From DAHUYF01 sp035509275 (GTDB taxonomy: Bacteria > Pseudomonadota > Alphaproteobacteria > ATCC43930 > CGMCC-115725): DNA of 64,000 nucleotides. The notes under the pieces were generated by a model. That model ran no database searches, was not told where the DNA came from, and saw nothing but the letters and a program-made list of their open reading frames with translations. The DNA lies in NCBI GenBank assembly GCA_035509275.1, contig DATJLU010000232.1, forward strand, positions 10,505 to 74,504, given 5' to 3'. The position numbers were made by a program, and so were the translations under genes. The number at the start of each line of letters is the position of its first letter. The stretch's first letter is position 1. This document shows, piece by piece, positions 1 to 8,393 of this stretch.

Positions 1-303
1 GGCAGCAGCCGCGAACTCGACCCGAGCATCGCCGCTGTCGATATCGTGAGCGGGCAGAGAGACGCGAACCACCGGCGATACTTCGGGCGAAAGCGCCGGG
101 CGCTGAACGGCGGGCGGGATTTGCGCCGTCACCGCCGGCATGGACGGCACCGGCAGTTGCTTCTGCAGGCTCTGTCCGGAATGCGAGGCGATGATGAAGA
201 TCACGAAGAAGCACAGCAGCAGCGTGATCATGTCGGCATAGGTCATCAACCAATCGTCGGCGTGACTGGCCGGCTCGCGTCGCCTTTGCCCAAGACGGGT
301 CAT
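1..303 (-). CDS. motB: Flagellar motor stator protein MotB (5' part only)
   Basis: Stator subunit that anchors the torque-generating channel to peptidoglycan and carries the proton-binding aspartate. The visible 101 residues hold a short basic cytoplasmic head, then a single transmembrane segment beginning DDWLMTYADMITLLLCFF; the Asp of YADMITLL is the family's proton-carrying residue. A proline-rich linker follows. The peptidoglycan-binding OmpA-like domain would lie beyond the window edge, so the gene is incomplete here. Its ATG (303-301) overlaps the motA stop TGA (302-300) as ATGA, which indicates translational coupling. TolR/ExbD is less likely given the MotB-type plug sequence and the motA neighbour. 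Confidence 0.9.
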   Translation of the reverse strand, partial: MTRLGQRRREPASHADDWLMTYADMITLLLCFFVIFIIASHSGQSLQKQLPVPSMPAVTAQIPPAVQRPALSPEVSPVVRVSLPAHDIDSGDARVEFAAAA

Positions 304-1190
304 GCGCCGATCACCCGGAAGCGCGGCCGCGAGACCGGCTTGGCCTGGCGATCGAAATAGTCGAAGTAGTCATGAAGCTCCGGACGCAGGAAGCTGTTCA
401 GCCGGTCCTGAATCTCCATCGACGATTTCTTGCTCGCCAGCATCGTCATGCCTTCGCTGATGAAGTGATGGCGAAAGCGTCGGCTCTCGATTTCCTGACG
501 CAGCCGGGCGGCGGCCGGCATATAGACCATGCGCGCCGACAAGACGCCGTAGAGCGTCGAGAGAAACGCCACCGCGAGGCTGGGCGCGATGCCAGACACG
601 TTGTCGGTGAGATTGCCGAGCAGAGCCACCATGCCGAGCAGCGTCCCGACCATGCCGAAGGCCGGGGCGTGGCTGGTCATGGCCTGCAGGATGTCGACGA
701 CCCGGCTGTCGCGCTCGTAGCAGGCCTCGGCCGCCGTCTCCATCATGCCGCGCACATCGGCAGGGGCGTATTCGCTCAGCGCCATGTTGAGCCCGTATTT
801 GACGAAGCTGTCGTCGATATCCTCCTCGGCGATGCCCGAGTTCCGCTTCCGCTCGCCCCGGCTGTTGATCATGTCCGACCAACGCAGAATGTTCGCCAGG
901 TCCTGGCGCAGACTTTCATGCGTCGCCTGCGGCTTGCAAAACATCTGGATGACGGCGTCGAGCGCCTTGCGGACCTCGTCGGCCTCGAAGCTCATGAAGG
1001 CGACCGCGATCACGCCGCCGACGACGATCGCGAGCCCGCCAAGGCTGAACAGGATAAGCAGCCCGCGCGCCCCCAGCGCGATGGGACCGAGCACCAGCAG
1101 CAGCCCGAAACCGGCGCCGACGAGCGGCGCGCGCGCATAAGGGGACGCGGACGCAGCGGGCGGATTCGGCATCTCATCGATTAGGCGCAT
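300..1190 (-). CDS. motA: Flagellar motor stator protein MotA (PomA-like)
   Basis: Inner-membrane proton-channel subunit of the flagellar stator, 296 residues from the ATG at 1190. That start follows GCGAGGGG at good spacing; an in-frame GTG at 1205 would add five residues. Two hydrophobic segments near the N-terminus (residues ~20-65), a long cytoplasmic loop with charged residues, then two segments around the conserved APAFGMVGTLLGMVALLGNL stretch, which holds the channel proline. The C-terminal tail is cytoplasmic. Length and layout fit MotA/PomA rather than TolQ/ExbB, which are shorter. Operon with motB. Confidence 0.92.
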   Translation of the reverse strand: MRLIDEMPNPPAASASPYARAPLVGAGFGLLLVLGPIALGARGLLILFSLGGLAIVVGGVIAVAFMSFEADEVRKALDAVIQMFCKPQATHESLRQDLANILRWSDMINSRGERKRNSGIAEEDIDDSFVKYGLNMALSEYAPADVRGMMETAAEACYERDSRVVDILQAMTSHAPAFGMVGTLLGMVALLGNLTDNVSGIAPSLAVAFLSTLYGVLSARMVYMPAAARLRQEIESRRFRHHFISEGMTMLASKKSSMEIQDRLNSFLRPELHDYFDYFDRQAKPVSRPRFRVIGA

Positions 1191-1205
1191 GGCCCCTCGC
1201 GACAC

Positions 1206-1555
1206 TGTGATTCGACACTCGGCTCTCAGAAAGCAACCGGCGTGCCACCGACGCCATTCTCTAACTCATTGTTCTATATGACTTTTATTTTCTTAGGGCG
1301 GCGCGGGGCGAGGCGGATTCGCGCGGGGAGGAAAATTTGACCCTGCAAACCTGGCCGGGCCCGCCGCGGCGGCGGGGAGACGTGTCGCGAATTGATCACA
1401 CGGCGCAAATAGTCCCTTCACACCTGCGCCGATTAAATTTGGCCGGTTTGTGCGGATACTGTCCGCGAGCAGCCGCGCAATCGATCGCCGCGTCCAGCGC
1501 GCGCGCCCGGTGCCGCGGTGCATTGGAGAGTCGTCGCAACGGACGGGTCGGCCGA
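1206..1555. other. Intergenic region between divergent motA and the response regulator
   Basis: About 350 bases without a convincing gene. The stretch 1258-1296 is strikingly AT-rich for this genome (TATATGACTTTTATTTTC is part of it) and probably carries the motA promoter, the regulator promoter, or both. An in-frame leftward extension of the response-regulator frame is open to 1337, but the translated extension is arginine-rich and unlike the family, so I do not treat it as coding. Confidence 0.5.
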
Positions 1556-2362
1556 ATGATGATGATCGGCGAAGCAGAAGGGCTGGGCGGCGACAGGCTC
1601 CTGGCGCGCAACGGCGCCGAGGAGACTCCCGGCGGCGGCCACGCGCTGCCCGGGCGCATTCTCCTCGTCGACGATGATCCCGCGATGCGGCAGCTCGTTG
1701 CCGATTATCTCGAGGACCACAATATGCGCATCTTCTGCGCCGGACGGCGGCAGGAGGTGACGCGGCTGCTGGCCGGCTGCGATCCCGATCTGGTGATCCT
1801 CGATCTGCAGCTCGGGGAAGAGGATGGGCTCGACCTGCTGCGCGAGATCCGGTCGAGTTCCGACATCCCGGTGATCATCACCACCGGTCATCGGCGCGAC
1901 GAGATCGACCGGGTGGTTGGGCTGGAGCTCGGCGCCGACGACTATCTGACGAAGCCGTTCGGCCTGCGCGAGCTGCTGGCGCGCATCCGGGCGGTGTTGC
2001 GGCGGCGACAGGCCGGACCGACGGGATTGTCGCGCGACGGCGAGCGCGGCCGCTACCGCTTCGGCGGCTGGCAGCTCGACCGGCGGACCCGGCGCCTCAC
2101 CGACCCGAAGGGCAGGCCGGTGGCGCTGACCAAAGGCGAATATGCGCTGCTGGTCGCCTTCCTCGAGGCGCCGGAAAGACCGCTCACCCGGGAATATCTT
2201 CTGCAAGCAACCCGCGTCCACGAGGACATCTTCGACCGCAGCATCGACGTGCAGGTGCTGCGCCTGCGCCGCAAGCTCGAGGCCGATCCGACGTCGCCGC
2301 GCGTCATTCGGACCGAACGTGGCGTCGGTTACGTCTTTGCGCTGCGCGTCGAGGTGCTGTGA
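1556..2362 (+). CDS. OmpR/PhoB-family response regulator
   Basis: DNA-binding response regulator, 268 residues. Receiver domain (~33-150): acidic pair D40/D41, phosphoacceptor D83 in LVILDLQL, T109/T110 in IITTGH and K133 in LTKPFG, so all phosphotransfer residues are present. Winged-helix effector domain (~165-262) with the typical ending TERGVGYVFA. Start chosen at the first of three tandem ATGs (1556); the N-terminal ~30 residues before the receiver are a longer tail than usual. The likely partner is the sensor kinase at 4079, whose own receiver is inactive. Three direct-repeat motifs near genes of this cluster are candidate targets (inference). Confidence 0.9.
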   Translation: MMMIGEAEGLGGDRLLARNGAEETPGGGHALPGRILLVDDDPAMRQLVADYLEDHNMRIFCAGRRQEVTRLLAGCDPDLVILDLQLGEEDGLDLLREIRSSSDIPVIITTGHRRDEIDRVVGLELGADDYLTKPFGLRELLARIRAVLRRRQAGPTGLSRDGERGRYRFGGWQLDRRTRRLTDPKGRPVALTKGEYALLVAFLEAPERPLTREYLLQATRVHEDIFDRSIDVQVLRLRRKLEADPTSPRVIRTERGVGYVFALRVEVL

Positions 2363-2395
2363 CCGGGGCAGGCCGCGCAACCGCAGCCCGCCAAG

Positions 2396-2440
2396 CTACA
2401 GCCGTAACCATATTCTCCCTTGCCGAAACGCGGCCGCAAC
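2396..2440 (+). promoter_or_regulatory. Copy 1 of a ~45-bp conserved upstream motif
   Basis: Begins CTACAGCCGTAACCATATT. It shares CTACRRCSGTAACSMTWTT, then GAARC at offset 30 and GYARC at offset 41, with the sites at 6654 and 8300. GTAAC, GAAAC and GCAAC form direct repeats spaced 21 and 11 bp, the helical-turn spacing expected for an OmpR-family dimer. It lies 89 bases upstream of the ATG at 2485. Seen in sequence; the link to the regulator at 1556 is inference. Confidence 0.5.
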
Positions 2441-2484
2441 GCACGCCCCGCAGGATTTCCCGGTCATCATCGCGGGAGAATCCC

Positions 2485-2928
2485 ATGCGGCGCACAAATC
2501 GAGTGTCACACGAAGGGTCAAGGCCGGTGCTGGTCCGGTCGGCGGACGAGACGACGGGCTTCATCGAGCCGCCGGCGCCTGCCAATGACGCGGAATTTGC
2601 GCCGCCGCAGAGCAGCTTCGAACCAGACAGGCTGGTCGACACGGTCCGGGCGACGGCATCCCGCGCGATGCAAGAGACCCTCCTCGGCTTCGCCCTCTAT
2701 GGCGCCGCGCTCTATCCCTACTTTGGCGACCCGAGCTGGATGCTCGACAGAGACGGTCCGGACGAGCCGCTGGAATTCACGTGGCTCGCCGCTGAGGCGC
2801 GTCGCCGCGAGGCGTGGTTGGCCGCGGCGCCGACGCGGTCGACCAGCGACCGCCAGGCCCGGCGGACCCGTTCCCTGCTCGCTCGGCTTCGGACATGGAT
2901 GGTTGGAAGCGCGTGGGCTGGTGACTAA
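2485..2928 (+). CDS. Hypothetical protein, 147 residues
   Basis: I do not recognise a family. The start at 2485 follows GCGGGAGAA; the open frame continues upstream to 2359 but that part is low-complexity and overlaps the regulator stop. The N-terminal third is polar and proline-rich. A central amphipathic or weakly hydrophobic stretch (TLLGFALYGAALYPYFG, residues ~66-82) could associate with a membrane, and the C-terminal third is strongly basic (repeated Arg). One of the three conserved cluster motifs lies 89 bases upstream, which supports a real gene in the same regulon. No cysteine pair or catalytic motif is visible. Confidence 0.55.
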   Translation: MRRTNRVSHEGSRPVLVRSADETTGFIEPPAPANDAEFAPPQSSFEPDRLVDTVRATASRAMQETLLGFALYGAALYPYFGDPSWMLDRDGPDEPLEFTWLAAEARRREAWLAAAPTRSTSDRQARRTRSLLARLRTWMVGSAWAGD

Positions 2929-3005
2929 TTAAAGCGCCGGGCGCGCGGTGGCACGCGCAGGTTATTGGGAACGGCGCGATCTCGATTGCCGGCCTTGCAC
3001 CGGCA

Positions 3006-4082
3006 GTGGCGGCGCGCAGGAACATCGACGTTGAGGTGAGCGGCATCGACGAGTTTGCACCCTTGGGCGGCAGAGAGGATGACGATGGGTCTGCGAAGCC
3101 GATCGATGACATCGGCGCGGCCAGGGATACGGCACGCCTGCGCTGCCGCTGGGCATGGGCCGCTTTGATGCTGGTGCTGCTCGCCGCCGCGGAGCCGGCG
3201 CCCGATCCGCAGATTCTCGATGCGCAGCCCATCGCCGGCGAGGAGCCGATCACGCCCATTCCGGCGCCGCCCGCCGCCGATCCGCTGCGCCTCGCGCTCG
3301 GCGAGCAGCTGTTTCAAGATCGGCGGCTATCGCACGACAATCGGCATGCGTGCCTCAGCTGCCACGATATCCATAGCAACGGCGCCGATGGCAAGACGCA
3401 CGATGTCGGCCGGGATGGAACCGTGCTGCGCATGAACACCAGCACGGTGTTCAATGCGGCGCTGAGCTTTCGCCTCAATTGGGAAGGCAATTATCGCACG
3501 CTCGAGCAGCAGGCGGAGGCCTCGCTGACCAATCCCAAAATCATGGGCACGAGCGTCGACGAGATCCTCGGCCGGCTCAGCGCCGACCCGCAGACGGTCC
3601 GTCAATTCCGCGCGGCTTACGGACATGAGCCGGATCGCACGAGCCTGTTGGACGCCCTCGCAACCTATGAGCGCTCGCTGCTGACGCCCGGGAGCCGCTT
3701 CGACCGTTGGCTCCGCGGCGATACGTCGGCGCTCTCGCCTGAGGAGCAGCATGGCTATCAGCTGTTCAAGTCGCTCGGCTGCATCTCTTGCCATCAGGGG
3801 GTGAATGCCGGGGGCAATCTTTTCGAGCGGCATGGCATCTTTCATCCGCTGGCCGCGCCGAGGCCGGAGCTCCTCAGGGTGCCGAGCCTGCGCAATGTCG
3901 CCGAGACGCCGCCCTACTTCCATGATGGCAGCGCGCCGACGCTGGCGGATGCGGTGCAGCGGATGGGAGCGGCCCAGCTCGACCAGCCGCTGCAGAAGCC
4001 GCAGATCGACGCGATCATCGCCTTCCTGAACACGCTGACCGGGACCTACCGCGGCGCCCCCGTGGTAGCGCCGCCGCCATGA
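3006..4082 (+). CDS. Di-haem cytochrome c peroxidase (CcpA/MauG family)
   Basis: Periplasmic di-haem c protein. Two CXXCH sites: CLSCH (C116, C119, H120) and CISCH (C259, C262, H263), the family arrangement. Later PSLRNVAETPPYFHDGSAPT is the conserved peroxidase C-terminal stretch. A hydrophobic segment at residues ~48-62 (WAWAALMLVLLAAAEP) looks like a signal peptide or anchor, but it sits after ~45 polar residues, so the GTG at 3006 may be too early; no better in-frame start is obvious. Typical role: reduction of H2O2 with electrons from small c-type cytochromes; MauG-type oxidases share the fold. Stop and next ATG overlap (ATGA at 4079), so it is cotranslated with the sensor kinase, an unusual pairing that hints at redox-linked signalling. 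Confidence 0.88.
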   Translation: MAARRNIDVEVSGIDEFAPLGGREDDDGSAKPIDDIGAARDTARLRCRWAWAALMLVLLAAAEPAPDPQILDAQPIAGEEPITPIPAPPAADPLRLALGEQLFQDRRLSHDNRHACLSCHDIHSNGADGKTHDVGRDGTVLRMNTSTVFNAALSFRLNWEGNYRTLEQQAEASLTNPKIMGTSVDEILGRLSADPQTVRQFRAAYGHEPDRTSLLDALATYERSLLTPGSRFDRWLRGDTSALSPEEQHGYQLFKSLGCISCHQGVNAGGNLFERHGIFHPLAAPRPELLRVPSLRNVAETPPYFHDGSAPTLADAVQRMGAAQLDQPLQKPQIDAIIAFLNTLTGTYRGAPVVAPPP

Positions 4083-6601
4083 GACTCTCATCGGCGGTAG
4101 CCGTGCCGATTCTGGTTTTGCTGCTGACCTGGCTGTCATGGCGCGCGTTCGACCCCGATGCGGAGCGGTTCGACCGGGCACTCGGCGCGCTCAATCAACT
4201 TTCGATGGCGGAAAGCGGGCTCCATCGCGACGTCCTGCGCGCGCGCGCCGGCATGTTGCGCAATTACGATCCGATCGTGGGTGACGTCAACGCCATCGAC
4301 GACGGGCTCGTCCGATTGCGCGCCGCCGCCGCGGTCGACCCGAAAACGGCGGTGGCGATCGATCGCCTCGCGGCATCCATCGCCCGGCAAGAGAGGCTCG
4401 TCGAGCAGTTCAAGACCGACAACGCGCTGCTGCAGAATTCGCTCGCCTACTTCGAGCGGTTCAGCGCCCGCTTGGGCGCGCCGGACCAGACCGGACCGAT
4501 CGCGCCGGCGGTAAGCGCGCTGGCGGCTGCGATGCTGCGCCTGTCGCTCGACACCTCGCCCACCGTGGCGCGCGAGGTCGAGGACCGGCTGGACGTGCTG
4601 GCGACCCGGCCCTTTGCGCCTGAGGACGCCGAGCTGCTGCAAGGATTGCTCGCGCATGGGCGCATGCTGCACGACCTGCTTCCCGCCACCGATGCCGTGG
4701 TGAAAGCGCTTTGCGCCGTGGAGCGCAAGCAGAACCAGACGGCGGTGCGGGCAATGGTCCTGGGGCAGCAAAGCGCCTCGCGGAGGATTTCACGCCGCTT
4801 CCGGACCTTGCTCTATCTCACTTCGCTCATGCTGGTCGCGCTCTTGGTCCACCTCGCGCTGCAGCTTCAGGCCCGCGCGCGGGCGCTGCGGCGACGAGCC
4901 GCGTTCGAGCATGTGATCGCCCGCGTTTCGATGCGCTTCGTCAAGGCCGGGACAACTGATCTCGACCGTGACATCGAGCAGGCGCTCGCAGACATGGCCA
5001 TATGCCTCGGCACGGACCGAGCATACTTCCTGCTGTCGGGCCCGACACCGCGAACGCACACCTGGTGCCGGGACGGCTTGGTCATGCCCGCCGGCTGGCC
5101 GCAGCAAGCGCCGGGGCTGGCAACCCGATTCGCTCCGGCCATGGACGGAATCGTCTACATTCCGAACGTGGCGAAGCTGCCACCCGGGCTGGAGCAGAAT
5201 GCCTGCCTCGCCCTCGGTCTCTGGGGATGGGCCTGCGTGCCCAGCATAAGTGCAAATGGGGTTACGGTCGTGCTGGGCTTCGACGCCGTCCGGCAGCCGT
5301 GCCGGATCATGCCGAGCGGCGAGTTGGGCCTGCTGCGCATGGCGCGCGACACCCTGCTCAATGCCGTCGAGCGCCACCTCATGGAGCGGGAGCGTACGAG
5401 GCTGGAAGCGCAGCTGCAGCAGGCCCGGCGCATGGAGACCGTAGGCGCGCTGGCCAGCGGGATCGCGCATAACTTCAACAACATCATCGGCGCCATCCTG
5501 GGCTATGCCGAAATGGCCGAGGTGCGCCTGCCCGCCGACAGCCACGCGGCCCGCAATCTCGACGACATTCGGCGGGCGGGAGAGCGCGCGCGCGACCTCA
5601 TCGACAATATCCTTGCCTTCGGCCGGCGCGACGCGCGGCGGCGCTCGCTGAGCGTAGCGACGATGATCGCCGAGGCGGCGTCGCTGCTCCGCGCGTCATT
5701 GCCTGCCGAGATCCAACTCGTGATACGCGATGCGTCGGACGCGGCGACCGTGTGCGGCGAGCCCGCGCAATTGCAGCAGGTGATCGTCAATCTCTGCCGG
5801 AACGCCGCGCAGGCGATCGACGGCGCCGGAACGGTCGAGATCGATGCCGATCTGCACGAAATCACCCGCGTGCGGTCGTTGAGCCATGGCGAGCTGGCAG
5901 CGGGCCGCTATGTGCGCGTCGCGGTGAGCGACACGGGGCGCGGCATGAGCAAGCCGGTCATCGAACGGATCTTCGAGCCGTTCTTCACCACGCGCCTCGG
6001 CGGCAACGGCCTGGGGCTCGCGACGGTTCGCGAGGTCGTGCGCGAGCATGGCGGCGCGATGAATGTATGGAGCGAGGCGGGTGTGGGCAGCCAGTTCGAG
6101 GCCTGGCTGCCGTGCAACGCCACCGCCGGGCCCTTGCCGACCGAGGACGCGGCGGCGCTGCCGCTCGGTTGGGGTGAGACCTTGCTGCTGTTCAACGACG
6201 ACCGCGAGCGGCTGCTCAGCGACGAAGAGACGCTGGCGGCGCTGGGATATGAGCCGGTGGGCTTTGCAAACGCCGACGAAGCGCTGACCTCCTGCCGCAG
6301 CACGGCCGGCCGCTACGATGCGCTCGTCATAACCAGCCTCAGCTCGACCCGGGCGGCGCTGAAGATCGCCGCCGCGCTGCATGAGGCCGTTCCGGATTTG
6401 CCGATCCTGCTCATCGCCGGCTCCATCGAGGAAATCGCCGCCGGCGTGTTGATGGCCGCCGGCGTCTCCGAGGTGGTCGGCCGCCCTTTGGTCGCGGCCG
6501 AGATGGCGACAGCGCTGAAACGCTGCCTGGCAGCGCGCGACCGCCACGTCTCGCGCGCCGAGCGTGCGGCAGACTGGTCGCGCGCCGTAGCCCAGCGCTG
6601 A
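4079..6601 (+). CDS. VirA-like sensor histidine kinase with degenerate receiver
   Basis: Membrane kinase of 840 residues. TM1 at ~5-23, a helical extracytoplasmic region (~25-240, DAHL-like), TM2 at ~243-262, a GAF-like domain (~275-435), HisKA with phospho-acceptor H464 in SGIAHNFNN, and HATPase with N box (VIVNLCRNAAQAI), G1 (DTGRGMS) and G2 (GGNGLGLATV). The C-terminal domain (~700-825) has a receiver fold pattern (LLLFNDDRERL) but the phosphoacceptor position is Ser (S753 in VITSLSS) and the conserved Lys-Pro is RP, so it cannot accept phosphate normally. The kinase therefore probably signals to the separate OmpR-type regulator at 1556. Cotranslated with the peroxidase gene. Confidence 0.88.
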   Translation: MRLSSAVAVPILVLLLTWLSWRAFDPDAERFDRALGALNQLSMAESGLHRDVLRARAGMLRNYDPIVGDVNAIDDGLVRLRAAAAVDPKTAVAIDRLAASIARQERLVEQFKTDNALLQNSLAYFERFSARLGAPDQTGPIAPAVSALAAAMLRLSLDTSPTVAREVEDRLDVLATRPFAPEDAELLQGLLAHGRMLHDLLPATDAVVKALCAVERKQNQTAVRAMVLGQQSASRRISRRFRTLLYLTSLMLVALLVHLALQLQARARALRRRAAFEHVIARVSMRFVKAGTTDLDRDIEQALADMAICLGTDRAYFLLSGPTPRTHTWCRDGLVMPAGWPQQAPGLATRFAPAMDGIVYIPNVAKLPPGLEQNACLALGLWGWACVPSISANGVTVVLGFDAVRQPCRIMPSGELGLLRMARDTLLNAVERHLMERERTRLEAQLQQARRMETVGALASGIAHNFNNIIGAILGYAEMAEVRLPADSHAARNLDDIRRAGERARDLIDNILAFGRRDARRRSLSVATMIAEAASLLRASLPAEIQLVIRDASDAATVCGEPAQLQQVIVNLCRNAAQAIDGAGTVEIDADLHEITRVRSLSHGELAAGRYVRVAVSDTGRGMSKPVIERIFEPFFTTRLGGNGLGLATVREVVREHGGAMNVWSEAGVGSQFEAWLPCNATAGPLPTEDAAALPLGWGETLLLFNDDRERLLSDEETLAALGYEPVGFANADEALTSCRSTAGRYDALVITSLSSTRAALKIAAALHEAVPDLPILLIAGSIEEIAAGVLMAAGVSEVVGRPLVAAEMATALKRCLAARDRHVSRAERAADWSRAVAQR

Positions 6602-6653
6602 CGCTACCCGTCCAATTTCCCACGCGCGACAGCGGATCGACCCGGTCCACCCG

Positions 6654-6698
6654 CTACAGCGGTAACGCTTTTGCGCACGCGCGAAACCATGTCGTAGC
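6654..6698 (+). promoter_or_regulatory. Copy 2 of the ~45-bp conserved upstream motif
   Basis: Begins CTACAGCGGTAACGCTTTT, with GAAAC at offset 30 and GTAGC at offset 41, identical spacing to the copies at 2396 and 8300. The flanks CCGCTAC (6651-6657) and GTAGCGG (6694-6700) also form a 7-bp inverted repeat. It lies 103 bases upstream of the ligase ATG at 6757. Confidence 0.5.
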
Positions 6699-6756
6699 GG
6701 CGCCACGCCACCCTTCTCGCATTGCACTCAATGCGCAGAAAGAAGAAAGGGTGACG

Positions 6757-8286
6757 ATGACACCGATCGAAGCTCTGTACTATCAGGCGAAGCGCCGCGC
6801 CCGGCAGACGGCTTTCATCGCCGGCGATGATGTCTGGACCTATCGCCGGCTGGCGCAAGAGACCGAGCGGCTGGCTCAAGCGTTGATCGCGCGCGGCCTG
6901 CGGCCGGGCGATCGCGTGGCGCTGCACATGTTCAATCGGCCGGAGCTGATGGTTGCCTACTATGCCTGCTTCCGCATCGGCGCGATCGCGGCACCGCTCA
7001 ATACCCGGTTCAAAACGGCGGAGCTGCGCCCGCTGCTGCAGCGCTTGCGCCCGTCGCTCTATCTCGGCGAGGCGCAGCTCTATCCGCAAGTCGTGCCGAT
7101 CGAGCCGGCGATCCTCGGCGCGGGCGCGCGCTTCATCGTCGACGGCGGCGCCGAGGATGACCGGGCGCAACCCTGGGCGGAGCTGATCGAGCGTGGCGGC
7201 GAAGCATCGAAGCTCCCCGATCCCGATGACAGCGCGCCGGCCGTGCTGCTCGGGACGTCGGGAACCACCGGGTTGTCCAAGTTCGTCACCCACACGCCGG
7301 CGACGCTGTCGGCCATCAGCGATTGCTGCGCGCGTCTGGGGTTCGAGACCAAGCAGACCACCGTCAATGCCGTCCCCATGATGCATGCCAGCGGCTTCGT
7401 GACCATGCTCGCCTCGATGCGCTACGGCGCACCGATGGTTCTCTTCGAGCGCTTTGATGCCGACGCCGTGCTGGACGCGATCGAACCGCAGCGCTGCAGC
7501 TTGATGCTCGGGCTGCCTTTCATGTACATCGAGTTGCTTGCCCGCCAGCGCCGGCAGGCGCGCAACGTCGATACGCTGCGCTTCTGCCTCACCGGCGGCG
7601 ATGTCTGCCCGATCGACGTCCAGCGCGATTTCGTCACGGTGTTCGGCGTGCCGCTCCGCTCGGTCTGGGCTTCGACCGAGGTGGTGGGATCGCTCATCCA
7701 TGGCCTGGAGCCGGGGCCGGTCAGCCGGATCGCGCCAGGCGCCGAAATCCGCATTGCCAACGACAATGGCGCGCCCGTGCCGCGGGGCGAAGTCGGCGAG
7801 TTGCTGCTGCGCGGACCCAATGTCACCGTGGGCTATTGGGTGGATGAGGAGCGTATCGATCCGGCGACGTCGGACGGCTGGTTTCGCACCGACGATCTCG
7901 TGCGCCGCGGCAAAACCGATGATCTCTGGTTCGTGGGCCGCAAAAAGGATCTGATCATCCGCGCCGGGTCGAACATCTCGCCGGCCGAGGTCGAGCAGGT
8001 GCTGATGACGCATCCCGGGGTGCGCGACGCCCTAGTCGTCGGCGTTCCCGACGCAACGCTCGGCCAGCGCGTCGCCGCTCTGGTTCAGCTCAGGGACACG
8101 CCGCATGGCGACGTGCTCGACGACATCCTCGCCAGCACCCGGGCGCAGCTTGCCGATTACAAGGTACCCGAGCGACTGAAGATCGTGGACGAGATTCCCC
8201 GCAACACCCTCGGCAAGATCGACCGCAGATCGGCGGTGGCGATCCTGTTGGAGGGCGAAGCGGACGAAGCCGTTGCCGCCGAGTAG
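6757..8286 (+). CDS. AMP-forming acyl-CoA synthetase (ANL superfamily)
   Basis: Adenylates a carboxylic acid and transfers it to CoA; 509 residues from the ATG at 6757, which follows AGAAAGG (a GTG at 6751 is an alternative). P-loop LLGTSGTTGLSKFV has Ser where most members have Pro. The motif GWFRTDDLVRR with GRKKDLIIRAGSNISPAEVE marks the hinge, and PRNTLGKIDRR supplies the C-terminal catalytic Lys. Substrate is not predictable from sequence; medium-chain or aromatic acids are both possible. Upstream lies conserved motif copy 2, and a VOC protein follows at 8394, so the two may act together on an imported acid. Confidence 0.85.
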   Translation: MTPIEALYYQAKRRARQTAFIAGDDVWTYRRLAQETERLAQALIARGLRPGDRVALHMFNRPELMVAYYACFRIGAIAAPLNTRFKTAELRPLLQRLRPSLYLGEAQLYPQVVPIEPAILGAGARFIVDGGAEDDRAQPWAELIERGGEASKLPDPDDSAPAVLLGTSGTTGLSKFVTHTPATLSAISDCCARLGFETKQTTVNAVPMMHASGFVTMLASMRYGAPMVLFERFDADAVLDAIEPQRCSLMLGLPFMYIELLARQRRQARNVDTLRFCLTGGDVCPIDVQRDFVTVFGVPLRSVWASTEVVGSLIHGLEPGPVSRIAPGAEIRIANDNGAPVPRGEVGELLLRGPNVTVGYWVDEERIDPATSDGWFRTDDLVRRGKTDDLWFVGRKKDLIIRAGSNISPAEVEQVLMTHPGVRDALVVGVPDATLGQRVAALVQLRDTPHGDVLDDILASTRAQLADYKVPERLKIVDEIPRNTLGKIDRRSAVAILLEGEADEAVAAE

Positions 8287-8299
8287 CCAGGATGGAAGA

Positions 8300-8344
8300 C
8301 TACGACGGTAACGCTATTCGTCGAAGCAGAAGCGGCGCTGTAGC
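8300..8344 (+). promoter_or_regulatory. Copy 3 of the ~45-bp conserved upstream motif
   Basis: Begins CTACGACGGTAACGCTATT, with GAAGC at offset 30 and GTAGC at offset 41, in register with the copies at 2396 and 6654. It starts 94 bases upstream of the VOC gene ATG at 8394, close to the 89 and 103 bases of the other copies. Confidence 0.5.
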
Positions 8345-8393
8345 ACGGTTGCTCTAGCATCGGACGCATCGACCATCGCAGGAGGAACTCATC

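Noticed and set aside
1337..1555. N-terminal extension of the response regulator from 1337
   Set aside because: Arg-rich stretch crossing the intergenic promoter region; receiver homology starts ~30 residues after the ATG at 1556.
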